Shown here piece after piece: positions 25,562 to 36,210 of a DNA stretch of 64,000 nt. Every line of letters starts with the position of its first letter. Within the stretch, counting starts at the first letter, position 1. The position numbers were made by a program, and so were the translations under genes. The notes beneath the pieces were generated by a model. It had not been told where the DNA came from. It saw only the letters and a program-made list of their open reading frames with translations, and did not search any database. Source of the stretch: Dietzia lutea (GTDB lineage: Bacteria > Actinomycetota > Actinomycetes > Mycobacteriales > Mycobacteriaceae); the NCBI RefSeq assembly GCF_003096075.1, contig NZ_CP015449.1, positions 62,001 through 126,000 on the forward strand. Reading direction: 5' to 3'.

Positions 25562-26186
25562 ATCCCCTCCTGACCGCCCGGTCGAGGATGCCGAGCGTCG
25601 CCTTGAGCGCCGATGCGTCCAGCACCGGCAGCACCCCCGAATCACGCCAGCGCGGGTGCGCGTCGGACCAGTCGTAGTAGCTCACGACTTCGGTCCGATC
25701 CCCGCCGTCGAGCGGGATGAGACGGTAGCCGTAGGTATGGCCGATCGGGGGCTTGATGGTGCCGTCGATGGTCCAGGCGATCTCGGCGCACGGCTCGAAC
25801 CGGGTGATGATCACTGTGACGTCGTATTCGCCCATGTCGTAGTCACCCAGCGACTCGCGATCCATGTGGACGACGAACCTGTCGCCCTCGGCGGTGACCA
25901 CCGGCCCCTCCGCTGACTGGAGCATGCCGGAGGAGTCGATGGCCACGTGACCGTCGGGATCGCAGAGCACGGCGAACACCCGGTCCGAGGCTGCCGCGAT
26001 CACCCGCCGCGCCTCGAGGCGGTACTCGGCGGCCGCACCGGCACCGGCACCGGCACCGGCGTTGGCACCCGCACCCGCACTGGGGCCCGCCTCGTCGCTG
26101 GCGCGCGCACCGGCACTGGCATCGGCACCGTCGCTGATGGCGGCCACACTTTCGGTGGCGTCCGGTGAGGAGGCGTTGTCGCTCAT
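25548..26186 (-). CDS. SRPBCC-family (START-like) protein
   Basis: A protein of about 212 residues with a C-terminal SRPBCC lipid/ligand-binding fold, beginning with the typical first strand YRLEARRVIAAASDRVFAVLCDPDGH and including SYYDWSD. The N-terminal 55 residues are almost entirely Ala/Gly/Ser/Asp, encoded by short GGCACC-type repeats. An alternative ATG at 26234 would add 16 basic residues; neither start has a clear ribosome-binding site. It is coupled to the epoxide-hydrolase-like gene. Confidence 0.72.
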   Translation of the reverse strand: MSDNASSPDATESVAAISDGADASAGARASDEAGPSAGAGANAGAGAGAGAAAEYRLEARRVIAAASDRVFAVLCDPDGHVAIDSSGMLQSAEGPVVTAEGDRFVVHMDRESLGDYDMGEYDVTVIITRFEPCAEIAWTIDGTIKPPIGHTYGYRLIPLDGGDRTEVVSYYDWSDAHPRWRDSGVLPVLDASALKATLGILDRAVRRGYVRG

Positions 26187-26234
26187 GGCGGCGACGCTAC
26201 CCGTGGCCGCCCGGGCCCGGGGACGCTTGCGCAT

Positions 26235-26562
26235 CGGTCGAGGCGCCTTCAGACGAATCCGCCCCTCGGATTACGTCTTGCCCCCGGAGTTCCGCGAGCG
26301 GATCGACTTCCGAGGGGCAGATCGCGATTTGAAGGGCAGATCGTGCGGCGGAAGCCCGGCATCGTCTGCTGCAGGGCCCCGCCTCGCCCGCCACAGAGAC
26401 CCGAGAACACCGCGTCGACTGCGGCCGAGCCGCCTCCGCAGCCGCGCCGCCTATCGAAGCACGCGCCACCCGTGGGGCCCCATAGGCGGCGCGTGATCCG
26501 ATAGGCGGCGTGTACCTCGCTGGGCGGCACGCAGCCCCGGACCATCGGAGCGGATCAGATGA
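26235..26562. repeat. non-coding region with clustered inverted and direct repeats
   Basis: No gene is evident in this stretch downstream of katE. It holds an inverted repeat gcccctcgga (26261-26270) / tccgaggggc (26309-26318), a pair of gggcagatcg repeats, GCCGCCTAT at 26446-26454, and ATAGGCGGC at 26482 and 26501 followed by a diverged copy CTGGGCGGC at 26520 (19-bp period). The inverted copies 26444-26454/26482-26492 can form a hairpin that may end katE transcription. Confidence 0.6.
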
Positions 26563-28833
<2,271 letters not shown>

Positions 28834-28987
28834 GGCGCTCCTTCTCGGGGTGGAATCGGACGTCCAGGACTGCTGGCCCCCCGCGGTCGAGCGGGGGGAA
28901 CCGTGGGCGCGATTCTGCCCCTGTCCGTGCACGACGCAACCGCTCGAACGCGGGGAGAAAACCTTCACCTGCGCTTATTCTCGTGAG

Positions 28988-30235
28988 ATGGAATCACCCC
29001 CGGTCGCCCGCGAGCACCTGCCCTATCCGGTCCTGCTGGCGGCGGCGTGGTCCGCGTGTCTGCTCCTCATCGCCGGTGGTGGCTGGCTCCTCGGGCAGGC
29101 GATCGGCCGGCTGTCGGTGATCATCGCGCCCGTCGCGATCGCGGTCCTGCTCGCGGCCATGCTCAGACCCCTCGTGGACCGGATCCCGCAGCGGGTCCCG
29201 CGTGCGGCGGCGGCCCTCGTCGTCGTCATCGGGGTCCTGGCGGTCATCCTCGCCGCGCTGGCGGCGGTCACCACCCAGCTCGCCACCGGCGTGCCCCGGA
29301 TGCGGGAGCAGATCTCGACCGGAACCGACGCGGCGTTGCGGTGGCTCGAGGAGGGGCCGCTGCACCTCACGGCCGACCGGCTGCAGGAGGCGGTGGGGCA
29401 GGCGCGGGCGTGGATCGAGTCCCACTCGGAGGCCGTGGCGGCCGGCGCCGTCCACTTCGGACACACCGCCGTCGACGCGGTGGCCGGGGTGCTCATCTGC
29501 CTGGTGGCGCTGTTCTTCTTCCTCTACCACGGCGAGAAGCTGTGGGAGTTCTTCGTGCGCTGGCTGCCGCGCGCGAGCCGCGAGCACGTCGACTCGGCGT
29601 TCCGCCACGGTTGGGGCAGCCTGGGCGCGTACACGCGGACGCAGCTCACTGTGGCTGCGATCAACGCGGCGGGGGTCGGGATCGGCGCGGCGTTGCTGCG
29701 GGTGCCGTTCGTGATCCCGATCGTCGTGGTGGTGTTCCTCGCGTCGTTCGTGCCGATCGTGGGGACGCTGGTCGCGGGCCTCGTGCCGACGGTGTTAGCG
29801 CTGGTCGAGCGGGGTCCGGCTATCGCGATCGCGATGCTCGCGATCGTCGTGGTCGTCCACCAGCTCGAGTCGCACGTGCTCCAGCCGATCCTCATGGGGC
29901 ACGCCGTGGCGTTGCACCCGCTGGGCGTGATCCTGGTGGTCACGGCCGGCACGTACCTGTTCGGGATCGTCGGGGCGCTGTTCGCGGTGCCCGTGACCGC
30001 GATGGCCAACACCATCGTGCGGTATCTGGCGAACCGTGGCGGCGGGGGAGCCGACGGCGGTGGTCCGGGGCCGGGCCTGGTGCCGGAGGTGGACGAGGTG
30101 TCGGGGCCGGACCACGAGGGTGACGACGACGAGGACGACGACGAGCCCGGCCCGCGAGGTGGTCCCGCCCGGGCCGGCGACCCCGCGGGACCGGCCGACC
30201 ACGCGGCGGCGGATGCCGGGCCCGCCGCCCGGTGA
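28988..30235 (+). CDS. AI-2E-family (PerM-like) membrane permease
   Basis: A 415-residue polytopic protein with the AI-2E transporter fold: two N-terminal helices, a soluble segment (about 85-150) and a C-terminal helical bundle including NAAGVGIGAALLRVPF and the family-typical stretch LVEFLASFVPIVGT-like 'VVVFLASFVPIVGTLVAG'. The last 60 residues are Gly/Asp/Pro-rich and cytoplasmic. Functions in the family range from quorum-signal export to sodium/proton antiport, so the substrate is unknown. It overlaps the next gene by 4 bp. Confidence 0.83.
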   Translation: MESPPVAREHLPYPVLLAAAWSACLLLIAGGGWLLGQAIGRLSVIIAPVAIAVLLAAMLRPLVDRIPQRVPRAAAALVVVIGVLAVILAALAAVTTQLATGVPRMREQISTGTDAALRWLEEGPLHLTADRLQEAVGQARAWIESHSEAVAAGAVHFGHTAVDAVAGVLICLVALFFFLYHGEKLWEFFVRWLPRASREHVDSAFRHGWGSLGAYTRTQLTVAAINAAGVGIGAALLRVPFVIPIVVVVFLASFVPIVGTLVAGLVPTVLALVERGPAIAIAMLAIVVVVHQLESHVLQPILMGHAVALHPLGVILVVTAGTYLFGIVGALFAVPVTAMANTIVRYLANRGGGGADGGGPGPGLVPEVDEVSGPDHEGDDDEDDDEPGPRGGPARAGDPAGPADHAAADAGPAAR

Positions 30236-30768
30236 GCCGTCACATGGGCGCGCGACGCGATACCCCGGGCGGCGCCGAGGGTGATCCTGGCGGCGTCGTC
30301 GAGGTGGTCCGCTCGAGCGTGGTGCGTGCGCCCCGCGAGCGGGTGTGGGCGCGCGTCGTCACCGCTGACGGCGTCGCCCACGAGTTCGGACCCGTGCTGA
30401 CCATGCGGTTCCCGTCCGCGCTCGCCGGCACGTCCATCGCCGAAGTGCCGACGGGCCGGCCGGTCGGGCGGGCGTGGATCCTGCTGGCCGGCGTGATCCC
30501 GCTGGAGTTCGACGACCTGACGATCCTCGAGGACTCGGCGTCCCGGTACTTCCATGAACGCTCCCGCCTCGGCTCGTGCCGCGTGTGGGAGCACCGCCGC
30601 GACCTCGAGGCGCTGCCCGACGGCACGACCCGCGTCACCGACACCCTGCGCGCCGTGCCGCGGGCGTTGCTGCCGCGGTCGGTGGTGCGGGCGGTCGTCG
30701 GGGCGCTGTTCACCCACCGGCACCGTCGGCTCGCCCGGTGGGCCGACACGACGAGCGGGACCCGCTAG
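30232..30768 (+). CDS. SRPBCC-family protein
   Basis: A 178-residue START-like domain protein beginning VEVVRSSVVRAPRERVWARVV, the standard first strand and helix of the polyketide-cyclase/SRPBCC fold, and ending with a basic helix. The GTG start overlaps the permease stop (GTGA); an ATG four codons later is an alternative. The stop codon overlaps the end of a decayed flavin-reductase gene on the other strand. Confidence 0.72.
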   Translation: MSRHMGARRDTPGGAEGDPGGVVEVVRSSVVRAPRERVWARVVTADGVAHEFGPVLTMRFPSALAGTSIAEVPTGRPVGRAWILLAGVIPLEFDDLTILEDSASRYFHERSRLGSCRVWEHRRDLEALPDGTTRVTDTLRAVPRALLPRSVVRAVVGALFTHRHRRLARWADTTSGTR

Positions 30769-31029
30769 AACCAATCACCCGGGAAGTAGCCCGCCAGCGC
30801 GCCGGCCGGTTCGCGGTACGCCCCGTCGACGGCGGCGGCAGCGGCCGCGGACGCTATCCCCGGCGTGGCCGCGCGCGTGACGGCGGAACCACTGGCACGC
30901 GAAACCGGCCACGCCGGCCGCGCCCTCGGTCGCCACGACGGTGATGCCCGAGCAGAATCGGCCGAGCAGCTCCCGCAGCGCCACGGGGTCGTGGTGGTCG
31001 ATCACGGAGTCCGGGTGAACGAGGTCCAT
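30765..31029 (-). pseudogene. truncated, frameshifted flavin reductase remnant (HsaB-like)
   Basis: Translation from ATG 31029 gives residues typical of the N-terminus of HsaB-type flavin reductases: LRELLGRFCSGITVVAT then AGFACQ. Right after ACQWF the frame turns into Arg-rich sequence. A one-base shift continues as SAVT, the expected next residues, but then runs only about 40 residues to a TAG at 30765, far short of the family's 170-190. The gene has lost most of its body. It sits head to head with an HsaD-like hydrolase, consistent with a relic of an aromatic or steroid ring-cleavage locus. Confidence 0.65.
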
Positions 31030-31126
31030 GGGATACAGGTACCCCGCGGCGCCGGGCCGGGACCGCCGACTCCCGGTGAGCGGGATCTGGGCGCGTGAGA
31101 ATCGGTGCGGAGGGAAAGCTGTGGCC

Positions 31127-32092
31127 ATGACCGATCGCGCCCCCGCCACACCCTCCGCTCCCGCCCGCGTCGCCGCCACGCCCACGGCCCCCGCCGCTCC
31201 GGCCGCCGGCGCACCCGCCGCCATGTCCTCCGCCGAGCCCCCGCTGCTCGAGCTGGCCACGGACCGGGGCGTGCTGCGCTACCGCGAGGCCGGTGACGGC
31301 CCGCCGCTGCTCCTGCTGCACGGCTCCGGCCCCGGTGTGACCGGATGGCGCAACTTCTCCGGTAACGTGCCGGCGTTCGCCGAGCACTTCCGGACGATCG
31401 TGCTGGAGCTGCCCGGCTTCGGTGTGAGCGACCCGGCCGGCGATCAGCACCCCATGGCCTCCGCTCAGACGGCGGTGCAGGACTTCGTGGACGGCCTCGG
31501 TCTGGAGCGGCTGAGCCTGATCGGCAACTCGATGGGCGGGTTCGTCGCGACCCAGTTCGCGCTGGACCGTCCCGAGCAGGTGGAGAAGCTGGTCACCGTG
31601 GGCGGCGCGGGTGTCTCGATCTTCTCCCCGGGCCCGGGGGAGGGCATCATCCGGCTGTCCGCGTTCGTCGAGGACCCCACGCGCGAACGGCTGATCGAGT
31701 GGCTGCACTCGATGGTCTACGACAAGTTTCTGGTGACCGAGGAGATGATCGAGCAGCGCTGGGCGCAGGCCACCGATCCCGAGACCCTGGCCTCCTCCCG
31801 ACTGATGTACGGGCGGGAGGCGCTGGCGGCGATGGCGGCCGCCCCCCGTGACGCGGCGGTCGTGCCCGCGTGGGCCAGGCTCGGTCAGGTGCAGGCGCCG
31901 ACCCTGATCACCTGGGGTCGGGACGACCGGGTCAGCCCGGTGGACATGGCGCTGCTGCCCCTGCGGATGTTGCCGCGCGGCGAGATCCACGTGTTCCCGA
32001 ACTGCGGGCACTGGGTGATGATCGAGCAGAAGGCGGCGTTCGAGTCCGTCGTGCTGGGATTCCTCACCCGCGACGTGAACAACGCCACGTAG
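31127..32092 (+). CDS. meta-cleavage-product-type alpha/beta hydrolase (HsaD/MhpC-like)
   Basis: A 321-residue C-C-bond hydrolase-like protein. After an Ala/Pro-rich N-terminus (1-40) comes LLHGSGPGVTGWRNF (oxyanion hole), the nucleophile elbow GNSMGG near residue 130, WGRDDRVSP with the acidic residue, and NCGHWVMIE with the catalytic His. These match the MhpC/BphD/HsaD group, which cleaves ring-fission products of aromatics or steroids. No ring-cleavage dioxygenase is in the window. A GAGGGAAAG sequence lies before the ATG. Confidence 0.8.
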   Translation: MTDRAPATPSAPARVAATPTAPAAPAAGAPAAMSSAEPPLLELATDRGVLRYREAGDGPPLLLLHGSGPGVTGWRNFSGNVPAFAEHFRTIVLELPGFGVSDPAGDQHPMASAQTAVQDFVDGLGLERLSLIGNSMGGFVATQFALDRPEQVEKLVTVGGAGVSIFSPGPGEGIIRLSAFVEDPTRERLIEWLHSMVYDKFLVTEEMIEQRWAQATDPETLASSRLMYGREALAAMAAAPRDAAVVPAWARLGQVQAPTLITWGRDDRVSPVDMALLPLRMLPRGEIHVFPNCGHWVMIEQKAAFESVVLGFLTRDVNNAT

Positions 32093-32190
32093 TCGGCCTT
32101 ACCCGGAGGCGCGCGCGAGCGCGCACAATGGGGCCGGGCGCCCTGCTGCGGCGAGGGACGGCGCGCGGGTCGCTCCCGAGGGGGACGCAC

Positions 32191-33093
32191 ATGCGCACCG
32201 CACTGCTCCACGGACGCGAACTGGCCTACCGCGAGGCGGGCGACGGTGAGGGGAAGCCGACGCTGCTGCTCATCCACGGGATGGCGGGCAGCTCGGTCAC
32301 CTGGCGCGAGTTGATCCCGCGCCTGGAGTCCCACTTCCACATCCTCGCCCCCGACCTGCCCGGCCACGGCCAGAGCTCGCTGGAGTTCGACGACTACTCG
32401 CTCGGCGCGATGGCCTCGGCGCTGCGCGACCTGCTCGTGGCCAAGGGCGTCACCCGCTGCACGGTCGTCGGGCAGTCACTCGGCGGCGGCGTCGCCATGC
32501 AGTTCGTCTACCAGTACCCCGAGTTCTGCGAACGGATCGTCCTCATCGGCAGCGGCGGCCTGGGCCGGGAGGTCAACTGGATCCTCCGGATGCTCGCGGT
32601 GCCGGGGGCGGAGCTGCTGCTGTCGGCGGCCGCCGCGCCCTGGTTCATCGACGCGGGCAACGCGGTCCGCCGGTTCCTGGGCGACAAGGGCATCCGCGCC
32701 GAGGCGATGGCCGAGTCGTGGGCCGCGTACGAATCGCTCGGCCGGCCCGGTCACCGCCGGACCTTCTTCAAGACGCTCCGGTCGGTCGTCGACAACCGCG
32801 GTCAGGCGGTGTCCGCCACGAACCGCCTGCACCTGGCTGGACGACTGCCGTTCCAGTTGATCTGGGGCGACCGCGATCCCATCATCCCGGTCTCGCACGG
32901 CCACGACACCCACGAGGCGATCCCGGGCAGCCGACTCGCGGTCGTGGAGGGCAGCGGTCACTACCCGCACGTCGAGGACCCGGCCGCGGTCGAGCGCGTC
33001 ATCACCCAGTTCATGGCCGAGACCGAGCCCGGGCACATCGACCACTCGACGCCCGGAGCGGACGCGGCCACGGAACCGCGGACCGCGGACTGA
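32191..33093 (+). CDS. alpha/beta hydrolase
   Basis: A 300-residue alpha/beta hydrolase with LLIHGMAGSSVTW (oxyanion loop), nucleophile elbow GQSLGGGVAM near residue 93, WGDRDPIIPV and SGHYPHVEDP providing the Asp and His. The last 25 residues are acidic and probably disordered. The substrate is unknown. It follows the HsaD-like gene by about 100 bp with GAGGGGG upstream, and may be a functional partner or a paralogue of it. Confidence 0.8.
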   Translation: MRTALLHGRELAYREAGDGEGKPTLLLIHGMAGSSVTWRELIPRLESHFHILAPDLPGHGQSSLEFDDYSLGAMASALRDLLVAKGVTRCTVVGQSLGGGVAMQFVYQYPEFCERIVLIGSGGLGREVNWILRMLAVPGAELLLSAAAAPWFIDAGNAVRRFLGDKGIRAEAMAESWAAYESLGRPGHRRTFFKTLRSVVDNRGQAVSATNRLHLAGRLPFQLIWGDRDPIIPVSHGHDTHEAIPGSRLAVVEGSGHYPHVEDPAAVERVITQFMAETEPGHIDHSTPGADAATEPRTAD

Positions 33094-33112
33094 CCGGCCC
33101 CCCGACATGACG

Positions 33113-33149
33113 CGGCCCCGGCTCCCTCGCGGGGCCGGGGCCGGGAGCC
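33113..33149. terminator. GC-rich hairpin between convergent genes
   Basis: Overlapping inverted repeats cggccccg (33113-33120) / cggggccg (33130-33137) and ggctccc (33120-33126) / gggagcc (33143-33149) lie between the stops of the hydrolase (+) and a secreted protein (-). Confidence 0.6.
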
Positions 33150-33183
33150 CGATCGGGCGATCAGACCGTCAGAGACTTACGAC

Positions 33184-33594
33184 TCACTCGACAGGGCCGG
33201 GGGCGATCGCGGGGTCGGCGTCGGGATCGATGACCTCGTCCTCGACGTCGGCGTCCTCGTCGGCGTCGTCATCATCCGGGACCTCGGCGTCGATGCCCTG
33301 GAGGATGTCGATCGCGCCCTGGATGTCGCCGGAGAACGCGGCGTCCACGGCGAGCTGGGCGTTGAGCGCACAGTCCTCGCCGCTCAGGCCGGGCGCCACA
33401 CCCTGGGCCGAGCCGAGGAAGTCGTAGGCGTCGATGGTGCCGCACAGCTGTTCGGCGATGGCGGAGACCTCGGCGGGGGTCTCGACGTTCTCGCCCGCGC
33501 CGAGGCCGGGGACGGCGCTCTGGGCCGAGGCGAGCCCGGCACCGGCGAAGGACAGGGCGGCGGCGGAACCGATGACGGCGATGGTCTTCTTCAT
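33184..33594 (-). CDS. small secreted acidic protein, function unknown
   Basis: A 136-residue protein with a clear Sec signal peptide (MKKTIAVIGSAAALSFAGAG, cleavage likely after ASA near residue 24). The mature part has two cysteines and ends in an Asp/Glu-rich tail with DDDDADEDADVEDE. The ATG at 33594 was chosen because GGAAGG ends 9 bases before it; a GTG three codons upstream would be too close. Family not recognised. Confidence 0.72.
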   Translation of the reverse strand: MKKTIAVIGSAAALSFAGAGLASAQSAVPGLGAGENVETPAEVSAIAEQLCGTIDAYDFLGSAQGVAPGLSGEDCALNAQLAVDAAFSGDIQGAIDILQGIDAEVPDDDDADEDADVEDEVIDPDADPAIAPGPVE

Positions 33595-33825
33595 ATGCGT
33601 CACACCTTCCTATCGGGATTCCGGGGGATCTCCCCGGCGATATGAGCCACACGGTAACGACCCAACCGGCGCCTGGCTGTGACGGTGCTCACGCCCGGGG
33701 GCGTGTCGGCCAGACGTGCAGGCCAGCTGTCCAGGGAAAACGTGGACTGTACGAATTCTTCTTCATCTGTCCACCCGGACCGCCTATCGTTTGCCGGACC
33801 GGTCGACTTCGGGGAGTCTTAGCTC

Positions 33826-34422
33826 ATGAGTGGAACCGCCGAGATCTATGACGCCGTCCTCGACCCGGGCAAGCTGGACTTGCTGCGTGCGTGGGTCCGT
33901 CGCCAGGACTGGTTCGACGGTGATCCCGAGCGCCTCGAGCAGGTGACGACCTACCGGTTCGTCGACCCGGACGGCGAGGTGGGGATGGAGTCGTTCCTGC
34001 TCTCCGACGGCTCACGGACCTACCACGTCCCCGTGACCTACCGGGGTGCCGAGCTGCCCGCCGCCGCCGATGCGCTCGTCGGGACGATGGAGCACTCGGT
34101 CCTCGGCCGGCGCTGGGTCTACGACGCCCTCGCCGACCCCGTCTACGTGACCGAGGTCTGCCGCGTGATCAGCCACCGCGACACCGCCGCCGACCACCTG
34201 CAGGTCGAGGAGGGCACGGTCACCCCGTCCCCGGTCAATATCCGCGGCGGCGGCGACGGGCTCGGACAGTCCCCCGAAGCGAGTCCGCGGGTCATCCGCG
34301 TCGTCAACGAGGAGAACGACGCCGAGGCCGACCGTCCGCTCATCGGCTCCCCGGGCACGCTCAGCGGGACCTGGGAGGACGGGGACGGCACGCACACCGC
34401 GGTCCTCGTCGTCGTCACCTAA
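33826..34422 (+). CDS. maltokinase N-terminal cap-like domain protein
   Basis: A 198-residue protein resembling the free-standing N-terminal cap domain of actinobacterial maltokinases (about 90 residues, with LVGTMEHSVLGRRWVYDA). No kinase domain follows. Related stand-alone proteins are common in mycolata; their role is not known. Monocistronic, followed by a strong bidirectional terminator. Confidence 0.65.
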   Translation: MSGTAEIYDAVLDPGKLDLLRAWVRRQDWFDGDPERLEQVTTYRFVDPDGEVGMESFLLSDGSRTYHVPVTYRGAELPAAADALVGTMEHSVLGRRWVYDALADPVYVTEVCRVISHRDTAADHLQVEEGTVTPSPVNIRGGGDGLGQSPEASPRVIRVVNEENDAEADRPLIGSPGTLSGTWEDGDGTHTAVLVVVT

Positions 34423-34450
34423 GCGGGGTTCCCACCCACCGCGACGCGGA

Positions 34451-34480
34451 CGCCCGCCCCGACGGATGCCGGGGCGGGCG
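34451..34480. terminator. bidirectional terminator
   Basis: Perfect 11-bp inverted repeat cgcccgccccg (34451-34461) / cggggcgggcg (34470-34480) with an 8-nt loop, followed by ttcgtgttgt. It lies between convergent stop codons. Confidence 0.85.
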
Positions 34481-34520
34481 TTCGTGTTGTAGCGGCGGCG
34501 GAGTCCGACGCCGGGCCGGA

Positions 34521-35072
34521 TCAGGCGTTCTTGATGGCCGAGATCTCCAGCTCGAGGGTGATCTTCTCCGAGACCAGCACGCCGCCGGTCTCGAGCGCGG
34601 CGTTCCAGGTCAGGCCGAAGTCGGTGCGGTTGAGGGTGGTGGTGCCCTCGAAACCCGCGCGCTGGTTACCGAACGGGTCGGTGGCGCTGCCCTCGTACTC
34701 GAACGGGACGGTCACGGACTTGGTGGTGCCCTTGATGGTGAGGTCGCCGGTCACGTCGACGCCGCCCGAACCGTTGGGGGCGATCTTCGTCGAGGTGAAG
34801 GTGATCTCGGGGTAGTTCTCCATGTCGAAGAAGTCGTTGGACTTCAGGTGGCCGTCGCGGTCGGCGTTACGGGTGTCGATCGACGAGGCGTTGATGGTCA
34901 CCTCAGCCTTCGCGCCCTCGATGCCCTCGGCGGGCACGGTGACGGTCCCCGTGAAGTCGTTGAACGCGCCGCGCACCTTGGTGATCATCGCGTGACGCGT
35001 GACGAATCCGAGACGCGTGTGCGTGGGGTCGAGGGTCCAGGTGCCGGTCAGGTCGGTGAGGTTCGCGGTCAT
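34521..35072 (-). CDS. YceI-family lipocalin-like protein
   Basis: A 183-residue YceI-like beta-barrel protein. Family segments are GTWTLDPTHTRLGFVTRHAM at the start, the central HLKSNDFFDMENYPEITF and the C-terminal LVSEKITLELEISA. YceI proteins bind isoprenoid-type lipids and are often stress-induced. There is no signal peptide, so this one appears cytoplasmic. The start has AAGGAG upstream, and a near-consensus promoter is visible at 35134-35162. Confidence 0.9.
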   Translation of the reverse strand: MTANLTDLTGTWTLDPTHTRLGFVTRHAMITKVRGAFNDFTGTVTVPAEGIEGAKAEVTINASSIDTRNADRDGHLKSNDFFDMENYPEITFTSTKIAPNGSGGVDVTGDLTIKGTTKSVTVPFEYEGSATDPFGNQRAGFEGTTTLNRTDFGLTWNAALETGGVLVSEKITLELEISAIKNA

Positions 35073-35133
35073 GGTGACTCCTTGGGTGATCGGTCCGGTC
35101 GATGCCGGACGCTTCCTTGTTGTTGTATCACCA

Positions 35134-35162
35134 ACGATAGGACGGCTCACATGACGTGTCAA
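35134..35162 (-). promoter_or_regulatory. sigma70-type promoter of the yceI-like gene
   Basis: On the minus strand TTGACA (35162-35157) is followed after 17 bp by TATCGT (35139-35134). The -35 is perfect, unusual in this genome, and the -10 is about 60 bp upstream of the ATG. Confidence 0.7.
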
Positions 35163-35268
35163 CTACCGCATACCGTGAGTCAGCTCACATCCCCGGCGTG
35201 GGCTGAGCCGGCCTGCCCGGCGGCGGCGGGAGGGTCCGCGCGGGAGCGGCCGCCCAAGCCGGGCCCGG

Positions 35269-36210
35269 TCAGCCCACCCGCCGCCGGAGGAAGTGCACTG
35301 CGTGCTCGACCGCGCCGGAGTGGCACGGCCGGCCGGCGAACAGGTCGAAGTGGTCACCGGGGTAGTGGCGGACCTCCGCGCGCGCGGCGACCGCCGCCGT
35401 GGCCGCGGCGTGCGGCGGGGCGCTGCGGTCCAGGTCGGCGATCTGGAACAGGACGGGGACGACGGCGAGGTCTTCCGCGTGCCGGCCGGGCCGGAAGGAG
35501 CCCAGCTCCGCGCCGATCGAGGCGCCCACTTCGTTCCGCCACGAGGGTCCGGCGACGGAGGTGTACGCCTCCTCGTACCCGTCCAGGGAGAGCAGGGCGG
35601 AGGAGCCGGGCGGGCCGACCAGGGGCAGTTTCGGTTCCTCCCGTCCCGCCGCGGCCGCGATCTTCGCCACGACCGCCGTGCCCGTGGCGCGGAGGAGGGA
35701 GGTCGGCTTGTGCTGGCGGGCGGCGGCCGCCGCGGCGGCCCGGCCGTCGACCAGGGGGATCATCGCGATCACGGCGGCGATGTCGTCGCGCCCGCGGGCG
35801 ACCTCGAGCACGTGGCCGCCGGCCAGCGAGCAGCCCCACAGGATGATGCGCCGCGGGTCGACACCGGGCTGGGCGGCGGCGGCCGCGATGGCCGCGCGGT
35901 AGTCGTCCTGCTGGCGGGCGGGGGAGACGACCTGGCGCGGGCTGCCGTCGGAGCGGCCGAAGCCGCGGTAGTCGAAGGCCAGCGCCGCGTACCCGGCGTC
36001 CGCGAACGCCTCGGCGAAGGGCATCAGGCCCGAGTCCACCGTGCCGCCCAGTCCGTGGGCGAGCACCACGGCCGGACGCCCGGCGGCCGGGTCGCTCCCG
36101 GCGCCGACCCCGGAAGTGCCCGTGTCGGCGGCGGGCAGGAAGGTCCCGCGGCACTCGGCGGCGTCCGTCCCGGTGCCCGAGCGGAAGGCGACGTCGACGG
36201 TCGTGGTCAT
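35269..36210 (-). CDS. alpha/beta hydrolase (dienelactone-hydrolase/acetylxylan-esterase-like)
   Basis: A 313-residue serine hydrolase: VVLAHGLGGTVDSG (oxyanion), DYRGFGRSDG, nucleophile elbow GCSLAGG near residue 127 and YPGDHFDLFAG with the catalytic His. It is the last gene of a three-gene operon; its ATG overlaps the TetR stop (ATGA). With the upstream flavin monooxygenase it could process an oxygenated ketone or ester, but the substrate is unknown. Confidence 0.8.
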   Translation of the reverse strand: MTTTVDVAFRSGTGTDAAECRGTFLPAADTGTSGVGAGSDPAAGRPAVVLAHGLGGTVDSGLMPFAEAFADAGYAALAFDYRGFGRSDGSPRQVVSPARQQDDYRAAIAAAAAQPGVDPRRIILWGCSLAGGHVLEVARGRDDIAAVIAMIPLVDGRAAAAAAARQHKPTSLLRATGTAVVAKIAAAAGREEPKLPLVGPPGSSALLSLDGYEEAYTSVAGPSWRNEVGASIGAELGSFRPGRHAEDLAVVPVLFQIADLDRSAPPHAAATAAVAARAEVRHYPGDHFDLFAGRPCHSGAVEHAVHFLRRRVG

